From Paracoccaceae bacterium (GTDB lineage: Bacteria; Pseudomonadota; Alphaproteobacteria; Rhodobacterales; Rhodobacteraceae): DNA of 64,000 bases. The stretch is from the NCBI GenBank assembly GCA_030148005.1, contig JASBUI010000039.1, forward strand, positions 1 to 64,000, given 5' to 3'. This document shows positions 56,199 to 64,000 of the stretch, in pieces. The position numbers and the translations under genes are program-made. Under the pieces are notes generated by a model. That model saw only the letters and a list, made by a program, of their open reading frames with translations. It was not told the origin of the DNA and ran no database searches. How positions within the stretch are numbered: position 1 is the stretch's first letter; every line of letters begins with the position of its first letter.

Positions 56199-56437
56199 CG
56201 GGGCAAAGATGGTGGAAGGCGTGGTTGGCCGCGCCGCGCGGGTCGGGTTTCTACATCGTTGAGGGCACTTACAAAGTTTAAGTCTGAAAGTCCCGCCTGT
56301 AGGCACGCGCGGTGACTAGTGGTATGGGGCAGTCCCTGTAAAATGGGAACACAGGCGCCAAGGCAAAGTGATAACAGCGCGCTTAAGGTGAAGCGAAGAG
56401 TGCGCTTGGGGTTTGGTTGCTCTGGCAATCGGCGCAA
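56195..56437 (-). CDS. Possible small lipoprotein (low confidence)
   Basis: An 80-residue frame beginning with a TTG has RTLRFTLSALLSLCLGACVP, a good lipoprotein signal (lipobox LGAC), then 50 residues rich in Arg/Pro with no recognised fold. The start is not ATG or GTG and there is no clear ribosome-binding site. Its end overlaps the metallophosphoesterase stop. It is reported only because of the signal sequence. Confidence 0.25.
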   Translation of the reverse strand: MRRLPEQPNPKRTLRFTLSALLSLCLGACVPILQGLPHTTSHRACLQAGLSDLNFVSALNDVETRPARRGQPRLPPSLPR

Positions 56438-56687
56438 TGGGTTGTACGAGCAATTCCATCAGAACCGATCAACGCATTCCTTGCATGAAGTGACATTGCC
56501 TTGATCCGTGGTTCCAAAGCATCGGAGGGCTTTTCGTCTACCAAAGGCGGATCGGTTGGCACTGACAGGCTGCTTAACATTTCATGGACTTAAACATTGC
56601 TGATTTTGCACTTAGAAAGGACACGAGCAGCTGACTCGCAGCCAAGGGCCAAAGTCACAGAACGACATAGAAGGCAGCAGAACGTAG
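56199..56687. other. Intergenic region before the sugar cluster (489 bp)
   Basis: Apart from the weak lipoprotein frame, I see no gene, insertion-sequence end or tRNA. The cluster's promoter must lie here. No JUMPstart-like or ops element was found by eye. No clear terminator for the metallophosphoesterase is seen either. Confidence 0.5.
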
Positions 56688-57698
56688 ATGGATCTTAGAA
56701 ACAAGAAGTTCTTGGTGACCGGCGCCGACGGGTTTATCGGCTCTCATCTGGTTGAATTACTGGTACTTGCAGGTCACCAAGTGCGGGCCTTTGTTATGTA
56801 CAATTCCTTTAACTCATGGGGATGGCTTGACGAGTTGCCAAGTGAAATCCGCGGTTCCGTTGAGGTTGTGGCGGGTGATATTCGAGATCCTTACGGTGTT
56901 TCCAACGCCGTAGAAGGTTGTGATGTCGTGCTCCACCTGGCAGCACTTATCGCGATACCTTTCAGTTACCACTCACCAGACTCCTACGTATCTACCAATA
57001 TTAATGGAACACTGAACGTCCTGCAGGCTGCAAGAAAGTTGGGGACCGAGCGTGTAATCTGCACTTCAACGTCTGAAACCTACGGCACCGCGCAGTTCGT
57101 ACCAATTACCGAAGAGCACCCGCTAAATGGTCAGTCACCCTACGCCGCAACCAAAATCGGCGCGGACCAAATAGCGCTGGCGTTCTACCAGTCGTTTGAT
57201 CTACCTGTAGCAGTTCTGAGGCCGTTCAATACTTACGGTCCGCGTCAATCAGCCCGGGCGGTTATACCCACAATTATCAGCCAGATTGCAGCGGGCGCGC
57301 GCCAGATTAAATTGGGTGCTCTGACGCCCACGCGTGACTTCACCTTTGTGCGAGATACTGCGAATGGATTTCTTCAGGCTGCGAGTTGCGACGCTGCGGT
57401 GGGCAGAGTGACGAACATCGGTAGTGGGTTCGAGGTCTCGATTGGGGAAACGGTGGCTTTGATAGCAAAGGCAATGGACGTGGAAGTGGAGGTCCAACAG
57501 GATCCGCAACGCATGCGCCCAGTTGGTAGCGAAGTGGAGCGGCTTTTTGCAGGGGTCAAGGTCGCTGAAGAGCTTTTTGGATGGCGGCCAGACTACGGTG
57601 GGCGCGATGGTTTTGTCCGGGGTCTGGCTGAAACCGCAGTTTGGTTTGGCGATCCAAAAAACCTCGCTCGGTATCGCCACGACACCTACAACATCTGA
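56688..57698 (+). CDS. legB: NAD-dependent 4,6-dehydratase (LegB-like)
   Basis: An extended SDR of 336 residues that would convert UDP- or GDP-GlcNAc to the 4-keto-6-deoxy sugar, the first dedicated step of legionaminic-type synthesis. NAD-binding GADGFIGSHLVELL, catalytic Thr/Ser in TSTSETYGTAQF and YxxxK in SPYAATKIGADQ are present, as is RPFNTYGPRQ. The nucleotide cannot be told by eye. It starts the cluster with an 18-bp gap to legC. Rather than WbpM/PseB-type inverting dehydratases, its sequence fits the retaining LegB/NeuD-adjacent group. Confidence 0.82.
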   Translation: MDLRNKKFLVTGADGFIGSHLVELLVLAGHQVRAFVMYNSFNSWGWLDELPSEIRGSVEVVAGDIRDPYGVSNAVEGCDVVLHLAALIAIPFSYHSPDSYVSTNINGTLNVLQAARKLGTERVICTSTSETYGTAQFVPITEEHPLNGQSPYAATKIGADQIALAFYQSFDLPVAVLRPFNTYGPRQSARAVIPTIISQIAAGARQIKLGALTPTRDFTFVRDTANGFLQAASCDAAVGRVTNIGSGFEVSIGETVALIAKAMDVEVEVQQDPQRMRPVGSEVERLFAGVKVAEELFGWRPDYGGRDGFVRGLAETAVWFGDPKNLARYRHDTYNI

Positions 57699-57716
57699 GC
57701 TACGGGGGCAGAAACC

Positions 57717-58925
57717 ATGAAAAGACTGCCCGCGTTTGACTTTGCACGGCACGGCCTGGGAGTCGCCGATGCGATCCAGCGAGTGATTGGAAGCCAAGAT
57801 ACGTTTGTCCCGCTGCACGAGCCCGAGTTCTCTGAAAGTGCTTGGGCCTTAGTCAAGGACTGTCTGGACACCGGATGGGTGTCATCGGTCGGAAAGTATG
57901 TCGATCAGTTTGAACAAGAGATTGCCGTTGCGAGCAACGCGGCCTTTGGTGTTGCTGTTGTAAACGGGACGGCGGCGCTCCAGGTTGCAATGTTGGCTAC
58001 GGGTGTTTCTCCAGGCGACGAGGTTATTGTCCCGGCACTGACTTTTGTTGCGACGGCAAACGCGGTCGCTCACGCCGGTGCAGTGCCGCATTTCGTAGAC
58101 AGTAACGAAGCTACGTTAGGTATGGATGCCGGTGCACTTGCCACCCATCTAGAACGGATTGCGACACGGAGGAATGGCGCAACATTCAATCGCAGAACGG
58201 GGCGGCGAATTTCTGCGGTCGTGCCCATGCATGTCTTTGGTCATCCGGTCGACATGGACGCGCTGAACGCCGTTGCTTCTGCTTACGGCTTACCGGTGAT
58301 CGAAGACGCGGCTGAGGCGCTAGGAAGCGAGTACAAGGGGCGTCCTTGCGGAAGTCTTGGACGGATCGGCGCATTCTCGTTCAATGGCAACAAGATACTG
58401 ACCACGGGCGGTGGCGGCGCAGTTGTCACAGATGACGAGGATCTGGCGAAGCGCGTTAAACATCTAACTACGACCGCCAAAGTGCCGCATCGATGGGCTT
58501 TTGTTCACGATGAGATTGCTTTCAACTATCGTATGCCCAATCTGAATGCCGCGCTGGGTTGCTCACAACTGGAAGAGCTTGATGCCCGTCTTGCCCTGAA
58601 GCGCCGCCTTGCGAGCCGCTATAGCGACGCATTCACGGGCATGGGCGGTGTTAAGGTCGTGCAAGAACCCGAAGGTTGTAGGAGCAACTTCTGGCTTAAC
58701 GCACTCCGCATCGATACGGACGATGTTGCTCAGCGTGACCGCTTGCTGGCGACGCTAAATGACCGTCAGATCATGGCGCGGCCGGTTTGGACTTTGTTGC
58801 ACCGACTACCTATCTTTGCTACTTCCCCCAGAGCGGATCTGCCGGTCGCCGAGAAACTTGAAGTGCAGTTGATAAACATTCCCTCGTCGGCACATTTAGG
58901 GAATGATCCCAGCAAGCAAGAATAG
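57717..58925 (+). CDS. legC: LegC-family DegT/DnrJ aminotransferase
   Basis: A 402-residue PLP enzyme that adds an amino group at C4 of the 4-keto sugar. The Schiff-base Lys is in FSFNGNKILTTGGGG; VIEDAAEALGSEYKG has the PLP Asp. The N-terminus FVPLHEPEFSESAWALVKDCLDTGWVS is specific for LegC-type proteins. The ATG follows GGGGGCAG. It is 64 bp before the amidotransferase gene. An acetyltransferase (LegH/NeuD-like) acting next is not in the window. Confidence 0.88.
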   Translation: MKRLPAFDFARHGLGVADAIQRVIGSQDTFVPLHEPEFSESAWALVKDCLDTGWVSSVGKYVDQFEQEIAVASNAAFGVAVVNGTAALQVAMLATGVSPGDEVIVPALTFVATANAVAHAGAVPHFVDSNEATLGMDAGALATHLERIATRRNGATFNRRTGRRISAVVPMHVFGHPVDMDALNAVASAYGLPVIEDAAEALGSEYKGRPCGSLGRIGAFSFNGNKILTTGGGGAVVTDDEDLAKRVKHLTTTAKVPHRWAFVHDEIAFNYRMPNLNAALGCSQLEELDARLALKRRLASRYSDAFTGMGGVKVVQEPEGCRSNFWLNALRIDTDDVAQRDRLLATLNDRQIMARPVWTLLHRLPIFATSPRADLPVAEKLEVQLINIPSSAHLGNDPSKQE

Positions 58926-58989
58926 ACCCAACCCGCTGATCCTCTGCAACTTTCTAAATCCTTGAACCAACCGCCATGGACGGACGCAT

Positions 58990-60318
58990 ATGACCGCAAC
59001 CCACAGTGACCCGCGAAAAGACGAGATCGATCTGAGCCGCTTTGCGCCTGACGTTAACGCGCCAGAAACGATGTACGGGTTGCCAGAAAAAGTTCGGTTC
59101 TGCTCAAAGTGCGTGATCTCGAACCAGCGTCCTAACTCGACGATCGAGCACCAGCATACCAGCAAAAGTAAGAAAACGACGATCAACTTCGACGCCGACG
59201 ATGTCTGTGACGCCTGCAAAGTCGCTGACGGTAAGCATCAGGATATCGACTGGGAACAGCGACGCAGTGAACTACATGCGCTTTGCGACAAGTACAGGTC
59301 AAGAAATGGATCCTACGACTGCCTCGTGCCTGGATCGGGCGGCAAGGACAGCTTTTATCAGTCTTGGATGTTGAAGTACGAGTTCGGGATGAACCCTCTG
59401 ACCGTAACTTGGGCCCCACATGTGTACACTGACTGGGGTTGGCGCAACTTCAATCGCTGGATACATTCGGGGTTCGACAACTATCTTTTGACGCCAAACG
59501 GTCGGGTCAAACGTTTGATTACCCGACTTGCCGTAGAAAACCTTTTCCACCCATTTCAACCGTTTATCTTCGGCCAGAAGTCTTTGGCACCCAAAATGGC
59601 CGCCCGGTTTAACATTCCATTAATCTTCTACGGTGAGAATGAGGCCGAGTACGGCAATCCGATTGCAGATTCCACTTCGGCGCAACGGGACTATTCCTAC
59701 TTTTCCAGCAACGACGATGCAGAGATTTTTCTTGGTGGAACATCGGTTCAATCGCTTCGCGAAAACTATGGTGTAGGCGATGGCGACCTCGAAGTTTACC
59801 GCCCTTCGAACCCTGATGAACTTCGCGCCAAGGGTATTCAAGTTCACTACCTCGGATACTATCTGCGGTGGCATCCGCAAGCGGCCTACTACTTCGCAGT
59901 TGAGAATGGAGGCTTTGAACCTTCGCCCGAGCGCACAGCCGGAACGTATTCGAAGTACAACTCGATTGATGATCGAATTGACGATCTGCACTACTACACG
60001 ACGTACATCAAGTTCGGGATTGGCCGGGCAACTTATGACGCCAGTCAAGAGGTCCGCTCTGGTGACATCGAACGCGAAGAGGGTGTGGCGTTGATCCGGC
60101 GTTACGACGGCGAGTTCCCTGAGCGGTTTATCGACGAACTGCTGGAGTATCTCAGCCTACCCGAGAATGAGTTCCCGGTTTCTAGCCGGATGTTCGAAGC
60201 ACCCATCATGGATCGGGCATATTTCGATGCTTTGGCGAACCGTTTTCGGTCTCCGCACCTATGGGCCTGTAAAGACGGACAATGGGCTTTGCGTCACACG
60301 GTTTTTGGTCAGAGCTAG
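58990..60318 (+). CDS. N-acetyl sugar amidotransferase (PseA/WbpG-like PP-loop enzyme)
   Basis: A 442-residue PP-loop ATP pyrophosphatase superfamily protein. A four-Cys metal site is seen (residues 38, 41, 73, 76), then the PP-loop GSGGKDS (residues 115-121). PseA and WbpG proteins use ammonia made by a HisH/HisF-like pair to turn an acetamido group into an acetamidino group on a nucleotide or nonulosonate sugar. The hisF and hisH genes follow directly (8 bp, then overlapping), which fixes the role. Whether the acceptor is the nucleotide sugar or the nonulosonic acid is not known. Confidence 0.86.
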   Translation: MTATHSDPRKDEIDLSRFAPDVNAPETMYGLPEKVRFCSKCVISNQRPNSTIEHQHTSKSKKTTINFDADDVCDACKVADGKHQDIDWEQRRSELHALCDKYRSRNGSYDCLVPGSGGKDSFYQSWMLKYEFGMNPLTVTWAPHVYTDWGWRNFNRWIHSGFDNYLLTPNGRVKRLITRLAVENLFHPFQPFIFGQKSLAPKMAARFNIPLIFYGENEAEYGNPIADSTSAQRDYSYFSSNDDAEIFLGGTSVQSLRENYGVGDGDLEVYRPSNPDELRAKGIQVHYLGYYLRWHPQAAYYFAVENGGFEPSPERTAGTYSKYNSIDDRIDDLHYYTTYIKFGIGRATYDASQEVRSGDIEREEGVALIRRYDGEFPERFIDELLEYLSLPENEFPVSSRMFEAPIMDRAYFDALANRFRSPHLWACKDGQWALRHTVFGQS

Positions 60319-60326
60319 GGCTTTTT

Positions 60327-61106
60327 ATGTCAGTGAGGATCATACCGAGGCTTGATATCAAAATGAGTCATCTGATCAAAGGCGTTCAGATGGAGGGCTG
60401 GCGGAAAATGGGTGATCCGGCAGAACGAGCGCGAAAGTACTATGCCGAGGGTGCAGACGAGCTTTTGTACATTGATGTGGTGGCAAGCCTTTATGAACGC
60501 AATAACCTAGCCGATATCGTTCGCCAAGTGGCCAGCGAAACGTTCGTGCCGATTACCGTTGGCGGCGGGATCAATAGTCTTGAAGCCGCTAAGGCATTGC
60601 TGGATGTGGGCGCGGACAAAGTCGCGGTGAACACCGGCGCTACCAAGTGTCCCGAACTTTTGAACGAGATATCTGATACCTACGGCTCGCAGGCCGTGGT
60701 TCTGTCCGTCGAGGCCAAGCGATTGCCAAACGGCGGCTGGACCGCCATGACAGACAATGGACGTAACCACACCGGTCGCGAGGTAGTTGGCTGGGTTGAA
60801 GAAGCGGCGCGTCGCGGCGTTGGCGAGGTACTTATAACGTCGATTGATCAGGATGGATGCAGCAAGGGAATGGACCTGGAACTGATCGCAGCTGTTTCGG
60901 CTGTGGTTGACATTCCAGTGATTGCGTCGGGCGGTGTTGGCGCAATGGAGCATGTGCGCGCTGGTATAGATTGCGGAGCGAGTGCTATCGCAATTGCCAA
61001 AGCACTGCACACGGATGAGCAGAACCTGCTTGATCTGCGCAAGATGCTGGCCCAAAGCGGCGTTCCGGTGCGTCCGTACGCTGAAAAGGAAATGCCAGGT
61101 GTCTAG
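60327..61106 (+). CDS. hisF: HisF-like subunit for sugar amidation
   Basis: A 259-residue TIM barrel of the imidazole glycerol phosphate synthase cyclase family, likely a specialised paralogue rather than the histidine enzyme. The usual N-terminal CLDVKDG is RLDIKMS here. The second catalytic Asp (in AIDAKR of the histidine enzyme) is Glu (SVEAKR). The third conserved Asp region, TSIDQDGC, remains. ATG 60327 follows the amidotransferase stop by 8 bp. It probably channels ammonia from HisH to the PP-loop enzyme, as proposed for HisF2 in WbpG systems. Genuine histidine biosynthesis genes are not nearby. Confidence 0.85.
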   Translation: MSVRIIPRLDIKMSHLIKGVQMEGWRKMGDPAERARKYYAEGADELLYIDVVASLYERNNLADIVRQVASETFVPITVGGGINSLEAAKALLDVGADKVAVNTGATKCPELLNEISDTYGSQAVVLSVEAKRLPNGGWTAMTDNGRNHTGREVVGWVEEAARRGVGEVLITSIDQDGCSKGMDLELIAAVSAVVDIPVIASGGVGAMEHVRAGIDCGASAIAIAKALHTDEQNLLDLRKMLAQSGVPVRPYAEKEMPGV

Positions 61107-61746
61107 GGTAGCTGTTGTTGACTATGGGATCGGGAATGTCTTTTCAGTGTGTAACGCGCTGAAACATATCGGTGTTGATCCAATCCTAACCCGTGATGCC
61201 AAAGAAATTCGCAATGCTGGAAGGTTAATTTTGCCTGGAGTCGGTGCGTTCTCTCGTGCGATGGAAAACTTACGTTCGCTTGATCTGGACACTGAAATTC
61301 GCGCATACGTTGCCGCTGGAAGACCGTTTCTTGGGGTGTGCATCGGAATGCAGGTTCTACTGGATGTGTCGAGCGAATTCGGCACGCACAGCGGACTTGG
61401 CCTAATCCCGGGATCTGTCGAAAAAATACCTTCCGTCACAACCCAAAACGCGGCTTTGCGCGTTCCGCATGTTTCTTGGGCCCAAGTAAAACAAGTCTCA
61501 GCAGAAGATACCGGCGGTTGGCGAAAGTCCGCGTTTTACCGTCCTGCCTACTACTACTTTGTGCACTCCTATTCGGCTCAGCCAGCCGATCCCGTAAACT
61601 TGATGGCCACAACAGAGTATGGCGGTCACCAAATTGCGGCAGCTATTCGCCGAGACAATGTAACCGGCGTACAGTTTCATCCCGAGCGTAGTGGCCCGGC
61701 GGGGCTGCAGATGCTAAAACACTTCATTGAAGCGGATGACTGCTAG
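61099..61746 (+). CDS. hisH: HisH-like glutamine amidotransferase subunit
   Basis: A 215-residue class I glutaminase. Nucleophile Cys is in GVCIGMQVLL; the His-Glu pair is in VQFHPERSG. The oxyanion PGVG loop is present. The start is a GTG at 61099 inside the hisF end (8-bp overlap), with AAGGA upstream; an open frame runs further but overlaps hisF out of context. It supplies ammonia from glutamine to the sugar amidotransferase through HisF. Confidence 0.88.
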   Translation: MSRVAVVDYGIGNVFSVCNALKHIGVDPILTRDAKEIRNAGRLILPGVGAFSRAMENLRSLDLDTEIRAYVAAGRPFLGVCIGMQVLLDVSSEFGTHSGLGLIPGSVEKIPSVTTQNAALRVPHVSWAQVKQVSAEDTGGWRKSAFYRPAYYYFVHSYSAQPADPVNLMATTEYGGHQIAAAIRRDNVTGVQFHPERSGPAGLQMLKHFIEADDC

Positions 61747-61769
61747 GTCGCGAGGCGCAAGGAACGATT

Positions 61770-62915
61770 ATGAAAGTGCTTGCAGTCACAGGATCGCGCG
61801 CAGATTGGGGGTTACTATCACCAGTACTGACGCGCCTGCGCGACGATCCAAGGTTTGAGCTTGTGCTTGCCATCACCGGTCAGCACCTTGAACGGGGAGG
61901 CGGGGACTCTTTGCGGGCAATATCGCAATCGGGTTTCGACACTTCTTTCAAGGTCGATATGGGCCTGGGTCCAAATGATGACCGGATTGTACTGTCGGCG
62001 GCAATGGCGCGCGCGACAGCCGGCGTCGGGGCCCTAATCGGGCAGACAAAACCTGACATTCTGCTGGTTCTTGGGGACAGGTACGAGATTTTGGGGACAG
62101 TCAGTGCCGGACTGTTGTGCCGGGTGCCTATTGCCCATCTGTGCGGCGGGGATGTAACCGAAGGTGCCATGGACGATTCTGTCCGCCACGCCATCACCAA
62201 GATGTCCGCCTTGCACTTTGTAACCACACAAACGGCGGCGCGCCGCGTTAAGCAAATGGGTGAAAAGCCAGATAACGTCCACACCGTGGGAAGTACTGGC
62301 CTTGATCACGTACGCCAGTTGCAACGAATAGATAAGAAAGACCTTTGGATCGACCTAGGCTTGCAGCCCGCGCCGCACAGCTTTCTGGTGACGTTCCATC
62401 CCGCTACTTTGTCAACGGATGTGCCTGAGCAGTGCAAAGAACTTATTGCTGCTTTGCAAAAATTCCCAGATGCAGCTTTGGTCGTAACCGGAAGCAATGC
62501 CGATCCAGGTGCTCGGGTTATCGACGAACTTATGCAGGAATTTGTGTCGCGCAGGCCGAACGCTGTTTTTTGCGCTTCGCTTGGGTCGCAGCGGTACTTT
62601 TCATGCCTTGATGCCGTTGATGTTGTGATTGGAAACTCTTCCAGCGGGCTTTACGAAGCACCGAGTTTTGATGTCCCAACAGTCAACATCGGCGAACGTC
62701 AAACTGGAAGAGCTAAGGCGACATCAGTTTTTGACTGTACTGCGCGCAGCACGAGTATCGAGGAGGCGATCATTAAGGCATTGGCCAGCGACTGTCGAGG
62801 AACCATAAACCCGTACGGAGACGGGCGTTCCGCAGAGCGCATTGTTGAAGTGTTGGCAAAATTAGAAGACCCGGCCGGACTAATCCGGAAATCATTCGTG
62901 GATATTGACCGATGA
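61770..62915 (+). CDS. neuC: Hydrolysing 2-epimerase (NeuC/LegG)
   Basis: A 381-residue GT-B-fold enzyme that releases UDP (or GDP) and inverts C2 of the diacetamido sugar to give a ManNAc-type product. VTGSRADWGLLSPVL starts the protein; LGDRYEILGTVSA, HLCGGDVTEGAMDDSVRHAITK and GNSSSGLYEAPSF are typical. The stop overlaps the neuB start (ATGA). In LegG proteins the substrate is a 2,4-diacetamido-6-deoxy sugar; here it may be the amidino-modified form. Confidence 0.9.
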   Translation: MKVLAVTGSRADWGLLSPVLTRLRDDPRFELVLAITGQHLERGGGDSLRAISQSGFDTSFKVDMGLGPNDDRIVLSAAMARATAGVGALIGQTKPDILLVLGDRYEILGTVSAGLLCRVPIAHLCGGDVTEGAMDDSVRHAITKMSALHFVTTQTAARRVKQMGEKPDNVHTVGSTGLDHVRQLQRIDKKDLWIDLGLQPAPHSFLVTFHPATLSTDVPEQCKELIAALQKFPDAALVVTGSNADPGARVIDELMQEFVSRRPNAVFCASLGSQRYFSCLDAVDVVIGNSSSGLYEAPSFDVPTVNIGERQTGRAKATSVFDCTARSTSIEEAIIKALASDCRGTINPYGDGRSAERIVEVLAKLEDPAGLIRKSFVDIDR

Positions 62916-63988
62916 GTTGCGCACGGACCCTCATTATTGCAGAAGCTGGCGTCAATCATGACGGTCAGCTCGACAAAGCTGTTCGGCTGATCGACTGTGC
63001 CGCTGAGGCTGGTGCAGACATGGTGAAGTTCCAAAGCTTTCGTTCTCGCAAGCTGGCGGCCGCCCATGCTCCGAAAGCTTCCTACCAGAAAGCCCAGACC
63101 GACGCGGCAGAGAGCCAGCTTGAGATGCTCTCGCGCCTAGAGCTGTCCGAAGAGGACCACGAAAAACTGGTTGCACATTGCAGGGAGCGGGGCATCGGGT
63201 TTCTGTCGACACCTTTTGATTCCGAAAGCCTTGAAATGCTGGTCAAAACCATTTCCCTGCCATGCATTAAAATAGGCTCGGGCGAACTTACAAACGCTCC
63301 CTTGCTTCTTGACGTTGGTAGTCGCGGGGTCGACATAATATTGTCCACTGGTATGGCCACGTTAGCGGAAGTTGAACAGGCTTTAGGGGTTCTGGGGTTT
63401 GCAATGGGCGGCGGCGAAGGACCTTCGGAAGCCGCATTCTCCGAAGCCCTATGCGAGGACGAAGTTTGGGAAGTGTTGCGTGCGAGGGTCACTTTGATGC
63501 AATGCACCACGGACTACCCGGCCAGAGCTGAAGACACCAACCTTCGGGCGATGGATACTATGGCGCAGGCCTTTGGATTGCCGGTAGGTTACTCTGATCA
63601 CACTGACGGAAATGCAATTGCACTCGCTGCGGTGGCCCGGGGGGCCAGAGTCATTGAGAAACATTTTACGCTGGATCGGGGGCATCCGGGACCAGACCAT
63701 GCCGCCTCTATTGAGCCTGAAGCGCTCGCCGAGCTGGTTCGCGACATTCGCCGGGTAGAGGCTTCGTTAGGAAACGGTATCAAACAACCTGCGAAAACTG
63801 AGCTTGAGAACCGGAGTATTGTGCGCAAGAGCCTTGTCGCCGCTCGAGATCTGCAGGCCGGGCATGTTTTGGAGCCAGAAGATATTGCGCTGATGCGCCC
63901 CGGTACGGGGCATCCACCAGTAACGTTATGGGACCGGGTCGGTACTAGGTTGCTCGTTGCTCACAAGGCTGGGGATGTGCTGGAGTGA
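62912..63988 (+). CDS. neuB: Nonulosonic acid synthase (NeuB/LegI)
   Basis: Condenses the ManNAc-type hexose with PEP to give the nine-carbon acid. 358 residues: an N-terminal TIM-barrel NeuB domain (IAEAGVNHDGQLDKAVRLI, DMVKFQSFRSRKL, KIGSGELTNAPLL, GYSDHT, KHFTLDRGHPGPDHAAS) and a C-terminal SAF antifreeze-like domain (about residues 300-358, RSLVAARDLQAGHVLEPEDI). The stop is at 63988, 12 bp before the window end. The cluster presumably continues with CMP-sugar synthetase (LegF/NeuA), which is not visible. Leg, Pse and Neu synthases are hard to separate by eye; the legB/legC context favours Leg. Confidence 0.92.
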   Translation: MSCARTLIIAEAGVNHDGQLDKAVRLIDCAAEAGADMVKFQSFRSRKLAAAHAPKASYQKAQTDAAESQLEMLSRLELSEEDHEKLVAHCRERGIGFLSTPFDSESLEMLVKTISLPCIKIGSGELTNAPLLLDVGSRGVDIILSTGMATLAEVEQALGVLGFAMGGGEGPSEAAFSEALCEDEVWEVLRARVTLMQCTTDYPARAEDTNLRAMDTMAQAFGLPVGYSDHTDGNAIALAAVARGARVIEKHFTLDRGHPGPDHAASIEPEALAELVRDIRRVEASLGNGIKQPAKTELENRSIVRKSLVAARDLQAGHVLEPEDIALMRPGTGHPPVTLWDRVGTRLLVAHKAGDVLE

Positions 63989-64000
63989 CTGAATCGAGAA

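Overview
The window looks like a chromosomal segment of a marine-type alphaproteobacterium of the order Rhodobacterales (Roseobacter group). The evidence is GC-rich coding DNA with tightly packed, often start/stop-overlapping operons, gene sets typical of that order (CarA, DUF2244, CbpA/CbpM, DUF3726, SleB-like hydrolase, FolB with a C-terminal extension, two-subunit glycyl-tRNA synthetase), a SAM-II riboswitch before metZ and a full CtrA box. Species cannot be named from the sequence alone.

Positions 1 to about 50 kb are core chromosome. In order: the 3' part of ftsY with a long Pro-Glu repeat, a DMT permease and yciB; a GST; riboswitch-metZ; folE2; trkH; a catalytically dead SPOR/peptidoglycan-binding protease homologue; glyQ / DUF6446-like / glyS (glyS carries an AT-rich in-frame segment); a PPDK-like enzyme; a SleB-type cell wall hydrolase; folB-folP-glmM; a Tat-signal membrane protein and a second DMT permease; ilvC facing two tandem Lrp-type regulators and a class V aminotransferase; ubiH-like and HAD nucleotidase genes; a GntR regulator; a MshEN-GT2 glycosyltransferase with a CtrA site; carA; yqeY; DUF2244; ctaD; cbpA-cbpM; a methyltransferase; lipB; tRNA-Leu(GAG); a group II decarboxylase; a three-gene operon of a metal-ligand-poor M19 relative and two orphan proteins; rpe-tpiA; an AEC transporter; and the cell-cycle/DNA block MBL hydrolase-tatD-holB-tmk-dac-SPOR lipoprotein.

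From tRNA-Ser(TGA) at 50.24 kb the window becomes accessory. A compact integrative element of about 3.45 kb (50316-53778) is bounded by a 14-bp repeat of the tRNA 3' end. It holds a P4-type integrase, an AlpA-like regulator, a translationally coupled run of very small genes and a winged-helix protein, but no visible cargo. Next come a frameshifted exported Sel1-repeat gene, a metallophosphoesterase and long intergenic stretches.

The last 7.3 kb (56688-63988) is a nonulosonic acid (legionaminic-type) sugar cluster: dehydratase, aminotransferase, PP-loop sugar amidotransferase with its own HisF/HisH pair, hydrolysing 2-epimerase and condensing synthase. The HisHF plus PP-loop trio predicts an amidino-substituted sialic-acid-like sugar for a surface polysaccharide or glycoprotein. 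The cluster probably continues beyond the window because the CMP-transfer step is not seen. It looks less GC-rich than the core, which suggests transfer.
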